Assembly (NCBI RefSeq): GCF_003417535.1 | Contig: NZ_QVLS01000005.1 | Location: forward strand, 193,501 to 257,500 | Length of the DNA: 64,000 nt | Direction of reading: 5' to 3' | Source: Hydrogenophaga borbori | GTDB taxonomy: Bacteria; Pseudomonadota; Gammaproteobacteria; Burkholderiales; Burkholderiaceae_C | Shown here: in pieces, positions 18,407 through 27,351 of the stretch | Numbering within the stretch: position 1 is the first letter of the stretch | Layout: every line of letters starts with the position of its first letter | Translations under genes and position numbers: made by a program | Notes under the pieces: model-generated | Seen by the model: the letters and a program-made list of their open reading frames with translations, nothing else | What the model was told of the DNA's origin: nothing | The model's database searches: none

Positions 18407-20452
18407 ATGGCCCCGCGGCGGCGCACCTTCATGGGCCTGGGCCTGGCCGGCGCGGCGCTGGTGGCCGCGCTGGTGGTGGCCGAGCACCAGGGCTGGCCCT
18501 TTCTGCGCGAACCGGTGCAGCGCGCGGCCACGCGCGCCGCGGCGGTGCCGGTGCGGCTGGAGGGGCCGTTTCGCCTGCACCTGTTCGGGCGCCCACGCAT
18601 CGAGGTGGGCCAGTTGAACCTCGCCTCGGCCGAGCGCTTCGGCGCGCCGCACCTGGTGGACGCGCGCGGCGTGCGCCTGTCCTGGCGCTGGGGTGATATC
18701 TGGCGCTGGTGGCGCGGCGATCGCCTGCGCCTGCAGGCCCTGAGCGCGGACGCGCTCGACGCCCGGCTGCGGCGCCTGGGCGATGGCAGCGCCAACTGGC
18801 AACTGGGCGCGCGCGAACCCCGGCCCGAGACCGAGCCCCTGGGCGGCCTGCCGCGCTTCGGCTCGCTGGTGATCGGCCAGGGCGAGGTCGATTGGAAGGA
18901 CCCCATCGCCGACGTCGACATCGGCATCCGCCTGCGCGGCCGCGAGGGCGAGGCCGAGGCCGCGAACGCCGGCTACCAGGCCTCGTTCAGAGGTCGCTAC
19001 CGCGCGCTGCCGCTGCGCCTGCAGGCCCACGCGGGCGGCACGCTGCCGCTGCTCAACGACCCCGAGGCCAAGCCCGACGCACCCTGGGTGCCGGTGCGCG
19101 TGGAGGGCATGGCGGGCGCGGCGCGCCTGCGGTTCGATGGCGAGGCCGCGGCGCTGCTGGGTCTGCCGCGCCTGCGGGGCGCGCTGGCCTTGAGCGGCCC
19201 CTCGCTGGCGGCGGTGGGCCGGCCGCTGGGCATCACACTGCCGCGCACGCCACCCTTCGAGCTGCGCGGCACGCTGTCGCAAGGCGACGGCGTGTGGCGG
19301 CTGCAGGCCGAACGCGCCCACATCGGCAGCAGCCGGCTCGCGGGTGATCTGCGGTTCCACCAGCGCGCCCAGCCGCGTCGCCTGACGGGCGAGCTGCAGG
19401 GACAGCGGCTCGCGCTCGCCGACCTCGGGCCGGCGATCGGTGCCGGGGGCGGTGCCGCCGCGCCCGCCCCCCAGGGCCCGCGCCGCGTGCTGCCGCAGCG
19501 CCGCTTCGACCTGCCGTCGCTGCAGGCCATGGACGCCGACGTGCGCGTGGCCATCGAATCGCTGGACTTCGGCACGCGGGCCATGGCGCCGCTGCGCGGG
19601 CTGCGCACCCGCGTGCGGCTGGCGCAGGGGGTGCTGAGGCTCGACGATCTGCGCGCCGAGGTGGCCGGCGGCCGCGTCGAGGGCATGACCCAGCTCGACG
19701 CCACGGTCAGGCCCGCGTCGTGGCGGGCGCGCATCGAGATGAGCGGCGTCGACGTCGCGGGCTGGCTGCGCGGCCTGCGCCGCGAGGGCGCGGCCGCGCC
19801 GAGCGCTGCCCGCGCCCTCAAACGGGAGCGCGAGCGGGCGCGCCAGGGCGGCGAACAGGGGCTGAAGTCCTACCTCACCGGCGTGCTGTCGGCGCGCCTG
19901 GACGTGACGGGGGCGGGCCAGTCCACGGCCGAGATCCTGGGCTCGCTCGACGGGCCCATCGACCTGCGCCTGCGCGACGGCACCATCTCCCACGTGGCCA
20001 CCGAAGCCATGGGCCTGGACCTTGCCCAGGCCCTGGGCGTGGTGGTGGGCGGCGACCGCCCGCTGCCGCTGCGCTGCGCGCGTTTCGACCTGCGCGCGCG
20101 CGAGGGCGTGGTCGAGCCGCGGCTCGCGGTGCTCGACAACCGCGACAGCACGGTGCATGTCGCGGGCCGCGTGAACCTGCGCGACGAAAGCCTGGCGCTG
20201 CGCCTGGTCACGCAGCCCAAGGACTGGTCGCCGCTGTCGCTGCGCACGCCGGTCACGGTGGGCGGCACGCTGGGCCAGCCCCAGGTCGGCATCGAGGGCG
20301 GGCGCCTGGCGGGGCGCGTGGCCGGCGCGATCGCGCTGGGGGCCGCCGCCGGCCCGGTGGCGGCGGTGATCCCTTTCATCGAGCGCGGCCGCCAAGAGCA
20401 AGGCGACCCCTGCGAGCCGCCGGCGCCCGCCGCGCCCGCGAACAAGCGCTGA
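18407..20452 (+). CDS. AsmA family protein
   Basis: A 681-residue protein with one N-terminal membrane anchor (residues about 8-27). A long periplasmic body follows with the AsmA N-terminal pattern (RLEGPFRLHLFGRPRIEVGQ) and the C-terminal AsmA_2 region (LTGVLSARLDVTGAGQSTAEIL, LDGPIDLRLRDGTISHVATEA). The family acts in outer-membrane assembly and, as shown for relatives, in lipid transport between membranes as long beta-groove proteins. A role near the Mla operon would fit but is only suggested by position. Confidence 0.88.
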   Translation: MAPRRRTFMGLGLAGAALVAALVVAEHQGWPFLREPVQRAATRAAAVPVRLEGPFRLHLFGRPRIEVGQLNLASAERFGAPHLVDARGVRLSWRWGDIWRWWRGDRLRLQALSADALDARLRRLGDGSANWQLGAREPRPETEPLGGLPRFGSLVIGQGEVDWKDPIADVDIGIRLRGREGEAEAANAGYQASFRGRYRALPLRLQAHAGGTLPLLNDPEAKPDAPWVPVRVEGMAGAARLRFDGEAAALLGLPRLRGALALSGPSLAAVGRPLGITLPRTPPFELRGTLSQGDGVWRLQAERAHIGSSRLAGDLRFHQRAQPRRLTGELQGQRLALADLGPAIGAGGGAAAPAPQGPRRVLPQRRFDLPSLQAMDADVRVAIESLDFGTRAMAPLRGLRTRVRLAQGVLRLDDLRAEVAGGRVEGMTQLDATVRPASWRARIEMSGVDVAGWLRGLRREGAAAPSAARALKRERERARQGGEQGLKSYLTGVLSARLDVTGAGQSTAEILGSLDGPIDLRLRDGTISHVATEAMGLDLAQALGVVVGGDRPLPLRCARFDLRAREGVVEPRLAVLDNRDSTVHVAGRVNLRDESLALRLVTQPKDWSPLSLRTPVTVGGTLGQPQVGIEGGRLAGRVAGAIALGAAAGPVAAVIPFIERGRQEQGDPCEPPAPAAPANKR

Positions 20453-20563
20453 GCCGATGCGCACCGGTGGGCACGGGTGCGCGGTGGGTCCGCGGCCGTC
20501 CGTCAGAATCGGCCTGCGCGGCGCGTGCCCCAGGGGCCCGTGGCCGCCGCAGCAGGAGACCCC

Positions 20564-21487
20564 ATGGACGACCCCTCGTACGCCGAGGTGCGCGGCATCG
20601 ACGTGACGATGCTGCGCGCCTTCGACGCGCTGATCCGCGAGCGCAGCGTGTCGCGCGCCGCGGCGCGGCTCTTCCTGAGCCAGCCCGCCGTCAGCGCTTG
20701 CCTCAAGCGCCTGCGCGTGGCCTTCGGCGACGAGCTGTTCGTGCGCACCCAGTACGGCGTCGAGCCCACGCCGCGCGCGCTCGCGCTGGCGCCTGGCGTG
20801 GAATCGGTGCTCTCGGATCTCCAGCGACTCATGAGCCGCCACCAGCCCTTCGACCCCGCCGCGTCCGACCGCATCCTGCGCGTGGCCGGCAGCGACCACC
20901 TCTGCCGCACCCTCATGCCCGGCCTGTGCCAGACGCTGGGCGCGCTGGGCTCGCGCATGCGCGTGTCCTGGTCGCTGGCCGACTACAGCAAGACCGCCGA
21001 GGAACTGGCGCGCGGCGACATCGACCTGGCGCTGATCCCGCGCATCACGCAGGTGACCGGCGTGCAGACCTCCATCCTGTGCGAGGACTCCTACGTGGGC
21101 GTGGCGCGCCTGGGCCACCCGGTGCTGGCCAGCGGCCTCGACCTCGACGCCTTCTGCGCCTGGCGGCACGTGGTGCTGGGCCAATCGCGCTCGGTGTTGG
21201 ACGACACCATCGACAGCCAGCTCGCGCGCCTGGACCGCCGCCGCGTGGTGCAGGCCGGCGTCAACTCCTTCAGCCAGATGGTGGACCTGCTGGCCGAGAC
21301 CGACCTGATCGCCGTCTTCCCGCAGCGCGTGGCGCGCCGCTACCTGCAGGCGCTGGGTTCGCGGCCGCTGCCGCTGGAGCTGCCCGACTACCGCCTGCAC
21401 GCCTGCTGGCACAAGCGCAGCGAGGCGGACGAGGCCGTGGTCTGGCTGCGCGGGCAGGTGATCGAGGCCATCGAGCGCACGCTCTGA
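20564..21487 (+). CDS. LysR family transcriptional regulator
   Basis: A 307-residue regulator. The N-terminal winged helix-turn-helix is MLRAFDALIRERSVSRAAAR then LFLSQPAVSACLKRLRVAFGDELFVR, and the effector domain is of normal length. The subgroup (DELFVRTxxGxxPTxRA) often controls aromatic catabolism. The ATG at 20564 has CAGGAGA upstream; the frame opens at 20477. It lies immediately before a Bug binding protein, a Rieske oxygenase and its reductase, which it likely activates. Confidence 0.9.
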   Translation: MDDPSYAEVRGIDVTMLRAFDALIRERSVSRAAARLFLSQPAVSACLKRLRVAFGDELFVRTQYGVEPTPRALALAPGVESVLSDLQRLMSRHQPFDPAASDRILRVAGSDHLCRTLMPGLCQTLGALGSRMRVSWSLADYSKTAEELARGDIDLALIPRITQVTGVQTSILCEDSYVGVARLGHPVLASGLDLDAFCAWRHVVLGQSRSVLDDTIDSQLARLDRRRVVQAGVNSFSQMVDLLAETDLIAVFPQRVARRYLQALGSRPLPLELPDYRLHACWHKRSEADEAVVWLRGQVIEAIERTL

Positions 21488-21531
21488 CGGGCGCGCCGGC
21501 GGCGCGGCCGGGGGCAGCTATCAGCCCCACG

Positions 21532-21554
21532 CATATCTCATATCCAAACGTTTG
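21532..21554 (+). promoter_or_regulatory. candidate regulator site before the Bug-oxygenase operon
   Basis: A tandem CATATC-T-CATATC repeat (21532-21544) runs into a perfect 10-bp palindrome CAAACGTTTG (21545-21554), about 70 bp before the Bug gene. It may be the LysR operator and promoter region; no binding data can be read from sequence. Confidence 0.35.
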
Positions 21555-21622
21555 CTTTGATCCGGCGCCCGCACCGGCCTATCGTGCGGCCCCGCATTGC
21601 ACAACCCACGACGGAGACACGC

Positions 21623-22615
21623 ATGAACCGACGCGACCTGGTGGCCCTCGGCCTGGCCTCGCCTTTCCTGGGCACGGCCCTGGCCCAGACAGCCCCCAGC
21701 TTTCCCAACCGCCACGTGCGCCTCATCGCCTTCGGCGAGCCTGGCGGCCCGCTGGACATCCTGGGCCGCGTGTTCGCCGAGCGCCTGTCCAAGGCCTGGG
21801 GCCAGCCGGTGGTGGTGGAGACCCGGCCCGGCGCGGGCGGCATGATCGCCGCCGACTTCGTCGCCAAGGCGCCGGCCGATGGGCACACCTTCCTGTTCAC
21901 CATCACGCACACGCAGCTGGTGCTGCCCTTCCTGCAGAAAACGCCGTACGACCCGATCAAGGACTTCCAGCCCCTTACGCCGGTGGGCGTGGGCGGCCCG
22001 GTGCTGATGGTGCGCGCCGACTCGCCGGTGACCAATGTGCAGGAGTACGTGGCCTGGGCCAAGGCCAAGGGCCGCGCCACCTGCGCCACCTGGGGCCAGG
22101 GCACGGCCGCGCACCTCTACACCGAGCTGCTGCGCAAGCAGACCGGCGCGCCCATCGACCACGTGCCCTACAAGGGGCAGGCCGGCGCGCACATCGACCT
22201 GTTCGGCGGCGTCATCGACTCGGCATGGGCCAACCCCGCCACCGCCAAGGTGCACCTGCAGGGCGACAAGAACTCGGGAGGCAAGCCCAAGGTGCGGGTC
22301 ATTGCCATCGCCGGCAGCCAGCGCAGCGGCACCCTGCCCGACGTGCCCACCTTCGTCGAGCAGGGCTTCAAGGGCGGCTTCGAGACCGAGAGCTGGTTCG
22401 GCTTCCTCGCGCCGGCGAAGACGCCGCGCCCGATCGTCGAGCAGATCGCCAAGGGCCTGCACGAGGCCGCCAGGACCGACGAGGTGCGCCAGCGCCTGGT
22501 CGACCTCGGCCTGACGCCTCTCACGCAAAGCCCCGACGAGTTCGCCCAGTCGCAGCAGAAGGAAATGCCGCAATGGGAGGCGCTGATCCGCGCCGCCGGC
22601 ATGCGCGCCAGCTGA
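21623..22615 (+). CDS. Bug/TctC family periplasmic solute-binding protein
   Basis: A 330-residue protein with signal peptide ending near TALAQT. It shows the Bug family motifs PNRHVRLIAFGEPGGPLDIL, VVVETRPGAGGMIAADFVAKAPADGHTF and DVPTFVEQGF. Such proteins bind carboxylates, often aromatic acids, usually through main-chain contacts to two carboxylate-like groups. It starts with GGAGA ten bases upstream. The Rieske oxygenase begins 13 bp later, so the bound ligand is probably the oxygenase substrate. No TctA/TctB transporter is present here, so it may serve as a receptor or use a distant permease. Confidence 0.9.
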   Translation: MNRRDLVALGLASPFLGTALAQTAPSFPNRHVRLIAFGEPGGPLDILGRVFAERLSKAWGQPVVVETRPGAGGMIAADFVAKAPADGHTFLFTITHTQLVLPFLQKTPYDPIKDFQPLTPVGVGGPVLMVRADSPVTNVQEYVAWAKAKGRATCATWGQGTAAHLYTELLRKQTGAPIDHVPYKGQAGAHIDLFGGVIDSAWANPATAKVHLQGDKNSGGKPKVRVIAIAGSQRSGTLPDVPTFVEQGFKGGFETESWFGFLAPAKTPRPIVEQIAKGLHEAARTDEVRQRLVDLGLTPLTQSPDEFAQSQQKEMPQWEALIRAAGMRAS

Positions 22616-22628
22616 TCGCCCCCTACCC

Positions 22629-23822
22629 ATGAACGCACGGACCATTCCCATCGTCCCCGACCAGGGCACGGCCTACGGCCGCCCGGCGCCCAGCCACAAG
22701 AAGGAACTCACCGAGGTGGGTCCGGGCACGCCCATGGGCGAGCTGCTGCGCCGGTACTGGCACCCCATCGGCCTGGCCGCCGACGCCACCGACACGCCGC
22801 GCCAGGTGCGCGTGCTCGGCGAAGACCTGATCCTCTTTCGCGACAAGCAGGGCCGCGCCGGCCTGGTCTACCCGCACTGCGCGCACCGCGGCACCTCGCT
22901 GCTGTACGGCAAGGTGGAAGAGAACGGCATCCGCTGCTGCTACCACGGCTGGCTGTTCTCGGCCGACGGCCGCTGCCTGGAGCAGCCCTGCGAGCCCGAG
23001 GGCGGCAAGTTCCGCGAGAAGGTGCGCCAGCCCTGGTACCCGGTGCAGGAACAGTACGGCCTGGTCTGGGCCTACATGGGCCCGCCCGAGAAGAAGCCCA
23101 CGCTGCCGCGCTACGAGGCGCTGGAGAACCTCGATCCGGGCGAATTCCTGGAGGCCAATGACCGCAGCATCGGCGGCGGTGGGCCGCAGATCATCGACTG
23201 CAACTGGCTGCAGCACTACGAAAACCTGGTCGACCCCTTCCACGTTGTGGTGCTGCACTCGACCTTCAGCGGCACGCAGTTCGTCGAGCAGATGGCGCTC
23301 ATGCCCCAGGTCAGCTGGGACAAGGTCGAGCTGGGCGTGCGAACCACCTCGGTGCGCCAGCTCGACGACGGCAAGACCTTCCGCCGCGTGAGCCAGGCCG
23401 CCATTCCGACGCTGCGCGTGATTCCCAGCCCGCGCCTGGGCAAGTTCGGCCGCGTCGAATCGCTCGGCTGGATCCTGCCCATCGACGACCACCATTTCCG
23501 CATCTACGTGGTGGGCCGCGTGAGCGAGGCCGGCGAGCTGGCCAAGATGCGCTCGCGCCAGAACGGCAAGCTGTGGGAGGAGCTCACCGAAGAAGAGCAC
23601 CGCGCCTCGCCCGGCGACTACGAGGCCATGGTCAGCCAGGGCAAGATCGCCAGGCACTCCGAGGAGCACCTGGCCACCTCCGACCGCGGCATCGTGATGC
23701 TGCGCCGCTTCCTGCAGGGCCAGGTGGAGGCCGTGCAGCGCGGCGAAGACCCGGTGGGCGTGAGCTTCGACCCCGAGGCGCCGCCGGTGTTCTTCGACGC
23801 CGGCAACTTCCTGGAAGGCTGA
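22629..23822 (+). CDS. aromatic ring-hydroxylating oxygenase, Rieske [2Fe-2S] alpha subunit (phthalate 4,5-dioxygenase type)
   Basis: A 397-residue oxygenase component. The Rieske cluster ligands are C84 and H86 (YPHCAHRG) and C103 and H106 (CCYHGW). The catalytic domain has the bridging/iron region DCNWLQHYENLVDPFHVVVLH, with Asp and His residues in the expected DxxHxxxxH-like spacing. It belongs to the single-component terminal oxygenases that pair with a flavin/ferredoxin reductase, here 8 bp downstream. Likely reaction: hydroxylation or O-demethylation of an aromatic acid. The exact substrate is not visible. Confidence 0.9.
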   Translation: MNARTIPIVPDQGTAYGRPAPSHKKELTEVGPGTPMGELLRRYWHPIGLAADATDTPRQVRVLGEDLILFRDKQGRAGLVYPHCAHRGTSLLYGKVEENGIRCCYHGWLFSADGRCLEQPCEPEGGKFREKVRQPWYPVQEQYGLVWAYMGPPEKKPTLPRYEALENLDPGEFLEANDRSIGGGGPQIIDCNWLQHYENLVDPFHVVVLHSTFSGTQFVEQMALMPQVSWDKVELGVRTTSVRQLDDGKTFRRVSQAAIPTLRVIPSPRLGKFGRVESLGWILPIDDHHFRIYVVGRVSEAGELAKMRSRQNGKLWEELTEEEHRASPGDYEAMVSQGKIARHSEEHLATSDRGIVMLRRFLQGQVEAVQRGEDPVGVSFDPEAPPVFFDAGNFLEG

Positions 23823-23830
23823 TCGCGGCG

Positions 23831-24790
23831 ATGGGCCTGGATTTGGTGGTGAAGGTCGTGCGCAAGCGCGTGGAGGCCGAAGGCATCGTGCTGCTCGACC
23901 TGGAGGGCGACGGCGCCGCGCTGCCGGCCTTCACCGCCGGCGCGCACATCGACGTGAAGACGCCCTCGGGCGCGGTGCGGCAGTACTCGCTGTGCGGTCC
24001 GCCCGGCCAGCCCGGGCCGTACCAGATCGCCGTGCTGCGCGAGGCGTCGGGACGCGGCGGCTCGGCGTCAATGCACGACGCGCTGGCCGAAGGCGACCGG
24101 CTGGCGGTGTCCGCGCCGCGCAACCACTTCGCCTTGAGCGAGGCGCCGGGCGCCAGCCTGCTGTTCGCGGCGGGCATCGGCATCACCCCCCTGGTGGCGA
24201 TGGCCGAAGCCTTGCACGCCCAGGGCCGCGAGTTCACGCTGCACTACTGCGCGCGCAGCGAGGCGCGCACCGCCTTCCTGCACCGCTTGCGCGAGCGGCC
24301 CTACGCCGGTCGCGTGCGCTTCCATTTCGATGGCGGCGAGGCCAGCCGGCAATTGGACATCGCCGCCGCGCTGGCCGCGGCGCCGGACGGCGCGCAGGTC
24401 TACGTCTGCGGCCCCCAGCCCTTCATCGCCGCCGTGCGGGACGGCGCGGCCCGGGCCGGCTGGCCCGCGGCGCGCGTGCACTTCGAACACTTCTCGGGCC
24501 TGGCCGCCGACACCAGCGGCGACGGCTCCTTCGACGTCGTGCTGTCGCGCAGCGGGCGCACGGTGCGCATCGCGCCCGACGTGTCCATCACACAGGCGCT
24601 CGCGGCCGAGGGCGTGGCCATCGACACCTCCTGCGAGCAAGGCGTCTGCGGCACCTGCCTGATCCGTGTGCTCGAAGGCGAGGTGGACCACCGCGACCTC
24701 TACCTCACACCCGAGGAGCAGGCCTCGCACACGCAGATGCTGCCCTGCTGTTCGCGTGCGGCGTCGGCGCGGCTGGTGCTGGACCTGTAG
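23831..24790 (+). CDS. oxygenase reductase (PDR/VanB family, FMN, NADH and [2Fe-2S])
   Basis: A 319-residue reductase with three domains in the phthalate dioxygenase reductase order. First comes the flavin-binding barrel (RQYSLCGPPG), then the NAD(P)H domain (AAGIGITPLVAMAEAL, YVCGPQPFI). Last is the C-terminal plant-type ferredoxin (CEQGVCGTC, then a fourth cysteine in LPCCSRA). It would pass electrons from NADH to the Rieske oxygenase just upstream. It is the end of the LysR-linked operon; the next gene is convergent. Confidence 0.92.
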   Translation: MGLDLVVKVVRKRVEAEGIVLLDLEGDGAALPAFTAGAHIDVKTPSGAVRQYSLCGPPGQPGPYQIAVLREASGRGGSASMHDALAEGDRLAVSAPRNHFALSEAPGASLLFAAGIGITPLVAMAEALHAQGREFTLHYCARSEARTAFLHRLRERPYAGRVRFHFDGGEASRQLDIAAALAAAPDGAQVYVCGPQPFIAAVRDGAARAGWPAARVHFEHFSGLAADTSGDGSFDVVLSRSGRTVRIAPDVSITQALAAEGVAIDTSCEQGVCGTCLIRVLEGEVDHRDLYLTPEEQASHTQMLPCCSRAASARLVLDL

Positions 24791-24809
24791 GCGCGCCAGC
24801 GGCGCCGGC

Positions 24810-25292
24810 TCACGCCATTTCGGCGCCCATCAGCGCCTCCTTGCGCGATTGCAGCTCGTCCTTCATGGCCACCAGGTCCAGTTGGCGCGCCGCGCGCGCC
24901 TTGGGAAATATCTGGCCACGCTCTTCCTTGACGTGGTGATCGATGTGCTCGCCCAGCACCTTGACCTTGGCGTCGAACATTTCGTCGACCTCGTCCATGG
25001 ACTCGAGCTGGGCGATCAGTTCCTTGGCGCTGGCGTGCTCCACCTCGGCCTCGGCCAGGGGGGTGGTGTCCCTGAGGGCGGCGCGCAGCGCGGGGTAGAA
25101 GACCTCTTCCTCAAGGGTCGCGTGCACCGTGAGCTCGTGGCAGATCTCGCGCGCGAGATCGAGCTTGCGCTGGGCGATGCCGCGTGCGCTGGAGTGGGCG
25201 ATCTCCTCGTACGCCTTGAACAGCTTCTTGACCGCCTTGTGGTCGGCGTCGAGCAGGGTGCAGGCATCGGATGCGTGGCGGGTGGTGGGCAT
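24810..25292 (-). CDS. hemerythrin HHE domain-containing protein
   Basis: A 160-residue four-helix protein with the HHE pattern: DADHKAVKKLF, HELTVHATLEEEVFYPALR, HASAKELI and EHIDHHVKEERGQIFPKA. These residues bind a non-haem diiron centre that reacts with O2, NO or peroxide. The ATG at 25292 is chosen because the N-terminal histidine helix follows at once; the frame opens at 25352. It lies 100 bp after the Rossmann protein and orphan AtpE, on the same strand. A role in oxygen or nitrosative sensing or iron repair is plausible. Confidence 0.9.
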   Translation of the reverse strand: MPTTRHASDACTLLDADHKAVKKLFKAYEEIAHSSARGIAQRKLDLAREICHELTVHATLEEEVFYPALRAALRDTTPLAEAEVEHASAKELIAQLESMDEVDEMFDAKVKVLGEHIDHHVKEERGQIFPKARAARQLDLVAMKDELQSRKEALMGAEMA

Positions 25293-25392
25293 GAAGGACT
25301 CCTTGTATCGAGGGTGGGCCGGCCGCGTGGTACCCGGCCGGCTGGCAGGCAAATGGCGTTCCCAGGCCGCGCCCGCGCCCGCGCCGCGCGAG

Positions 25393-25941
25393 CTAGCGGG
25401 GCGGCCGCATGCCCAATGCGTACAGGGTGTCGATCAGCGTGCGCAGCATCCAGGCGGCGAGGCGCTCCAGCCAGCCGCCCGTGACGGCCTCGCCCGGTCG
25501 CGGCGACGGCGGGCGCACGCGGGCCTCGCGCGCGCCATAGCCCAGGGCCTGCACCGCCGCGCGCTCGGCCGCGTTCGGGGTGTGGCCCGGGGCGTGCACC
25601 AGTTCCAGCCGGCGCACGCCCCGCGCGTGCAGGGCCTGCATCAGCGCTACCAGCGCCGCCCGCTCGGGCCGCCAGAACACGGCCTCGCGCGCGTGGCGGC
25701 GGGTGTCAAGCACGATCACCACCTCGTCGCTCGGCGACACATGCGGCAGGCCGGCGCGCCAGCCATCGCCGTCCACCACCGCATGGCCCAGGCCGCGCGG
25801 CAGGTGCGCGAAGGCGCGTGTGCAGAGCACGGTCACCGGCACCGCGTCCACCCGGCCCAGCCGCTCGCGCAGCACCGCGGCGCCGGCGCGGCCGACGGCG
25901 CCGATCACGAGCACGCGGTGCTGGGTGGGGGAGGGACGCAT
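25393..25941 (-). CDS. Rossmann-type nucleotide-binding protein (NAD-dependent epimerase-like)
   Basis: A 182-residue protein starting with HRVLVIGAVGRAGAAVLRERL, a dinucleotide-binding glycine loop close to GxxGxxG of extended SDR/NmrA-like proteins. It lacks the usual YxxxK catalytic pair and is shorter than a full epimerase, so it may be an NAD(P)-sensing or partial enzyme. A region near residue 117 (RRLELVHAPGHTPNA) is conserved in look. It starts 9 bp after the stop of the orphan ATP synthase c gene, so the two are probably cotranscribed. The precise function is unknown. Confidence 0.6.
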   Translation of the reverse strand: MRPSPTQHRVLVIGAVGRAGAAVLRERLGRVDAVPVTVLCTRAFAHLPRGLGHAVVDGDGWRAGLPHVSPSDEVVIVLDTRRHAREAVFWRPERAALVALMQALHARGVRRLELVHAPGHTPNAAERAAVQALGYGAREARVRPPSPRPGEAVTGGWLERLAAWMLRTLIDTLYALGMRPPR

Positions 25942-25950
25942 CGCCGGCGT

Positions 25951-26264
<314 letters not shown>

Positions 26265-26456
26265 AGGCGGGCCGGACGCCTCTTGCAGCAGCCCGTCGCG
26301 GAAGCTGGCCAGCGGCGGCAGCTGGCGCTTGTCCTGCACGCGGCGGGCCAGGGCGCGGCGGGGCCGCCACAGATCAGTGGCTTAGGTCCTACAGATGGGC
26401 GACAGTGAGGGGCTTCCCGGGGGTGCGCCGCGGCGACCCAGTGCTCTAATTTCTTC

Positions 26457-26783
26457 ATGTTGAAGAAAGCGTGGTTTCGTTTCGGCCTGAGCCGCGCCCT
26501 CGGCGAACTGGGCATTCCGTCGAACACGGTGCCCTCGCACCTGCGCCAGGCGGTCATCGACCTGGGCCTGAGCGAAGGCTTCAACCCACGCGAGGCCGCG
26601 CTCATCATCTACTTCCGCACCCCGGCCATGCGCCTGCTCGAGGCGCAGCGGGCGCAGACCACCATCGCGGCCTGGCAGACCAGCCAGGCCGTGCGCCAGG
26701 GCTACTTCGGGCGCGCGGTGCGCCAGGAATTCCCGCTGCCCGAAGTCTCGGGCGTGCGGGAGAGCCTGTTCCAGGATTCCTGA
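26457..26783 (+). CDS. conserved-looking hypothetical protein
   Basis: A 108-residue soluble protein (MLKKAWFRFGLSRALGELGI...) rich in helix formers and ending SGVRESLFQDS. The N-terminal helix is basic, and the middle HLRQAVIDLGLSEGFNPREAALIIYF looks like a compact helical domain. No family motif is recognised. It is convergent with the PACE exporter gene, 6 bp apart. Codon use matches the flanking genes, which supports it as real. Confidence 0.65.
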   Translation: MLKKAWFRFGLSRALGELGIPSNTVPSHLRQAVIDLGLSEGFNPREAALIIYFRTPAMRLLEAQRAQTTIAAWQTSQAVRQGYFGRAVRQEFPLPEVSGVRESLFQDS

Positions 26784-26789
26784 GCCGGC

Positions 26790-27230
26790 TCAGCCGCCCG
26801 GGGCCGGCTGCGGCGCGGCCGAGGCCGGCAGGCCGAACACGCGGTCGAAGCCCAGGTTGAACACGTAGGTGTAGACCAGGAAAAACACGATCAGGCCCAG
26901 GTCCAGCACGAAGGCCTGCCACAGCGACACGCCCAGCCACCAGGCGAACAGCGGCACCAGCATGAGCACCAGGCCGGCCTCGAATCCCAGGGCGTGCGCG
27001 ATGCGGCGCGCCACGCCGCGCCCCTTGGTGGCCTGGCGCGCTTCCCAGCGCTCGAACAGGGTGTTGTAGGCCAGGTTCCAGACCACGGCGATGGCCGAGG
27101 CCGCGACCGCCGCCACGCTGGCGTGGCCCAGGCCGCTGTCGGACAGCAGGGCCAGGCCGGCGCTGGAGGCGGCGATGGCGAACAGCTCGTAGAGGGAAAC
27201 GTAGACGATCTTGCGTCGAATGCCTTGCAT
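26790..27230 (-). CDS. PACE family proton-coupled multidrug efflux transporter
   Basis: A 146-residue protein with four transmembrane helices in two bacterial transmembrane-pair domains. The first repeat has RRKIVYVSLYELFAI with the membrane glutamate, then WNLAYNTLFERWEARQ. The second has RIAHALGFEAGLVLMLVPLFAW and YTYVFNLGFDRVFG. This is the AceI/PACE signature, exporters of biocides such as chlorhexidine and of short diamines in characterised members. It is divergent from a LysR gene, the standard AceI-AceR arrangement. Confidence 0.9.
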   Translation of the reverse strand: MQGIRRKIVYVSLYELFAIAASSAGLALLSDSGLGHASVAAVAASAIAVVWNLAYNTLFERWEARQATKGRGVARRIAHALGFEAGLVLMLVPLFAWWLGVSLWQAFVLDLGLIVFFLVYTYVFNLGFDRVFGLPASAAPQPAPGG

Positions 27231-27313
27231 GGTACGAAATCCTTGGGGGAGGCCCCCGGCGGATGGGCGGGGGCGATGGGGGCACTGTATGCGCGCATTT
27301 CTGAAGGGAAAAG

Positions 27314-27336
27314 TCAGATAATTTCAGAAAATCTGA
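27314..27336. promoter_or_regulatory. LysR-type T-N11-A operator between PACE and LysR genes
   Basis: TCAGAT-N11-ATCTGA is a perfect 6-bp inverted repeat with exactly eleven bases between the arms, which matches the LysR-box rule. It lies in the 121-bp divergent gap, 15 bp before the LysR ATG, in a locally AT-rich patch. Confidence 0.7.
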
Positions 27337-27351
27337 TAGATCGAGGCGGCC

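Noticed and set aside
18266..21412. Very long leftward frame opposite the AsmA and LysR genes.
   Set aside because: It is the reverse-strand shadow of real genes: arginine-, glutamine- and histidine-rich translation with no motifs, while the opposite strand encodes clear AsmA and LysR proteins.
26457..26783. Idea that the small protein before the PACE gene is part of the PACE system.
   Set aside because: It is convergent, not cotranscribed, and has no membrane segment or regulatory motif.
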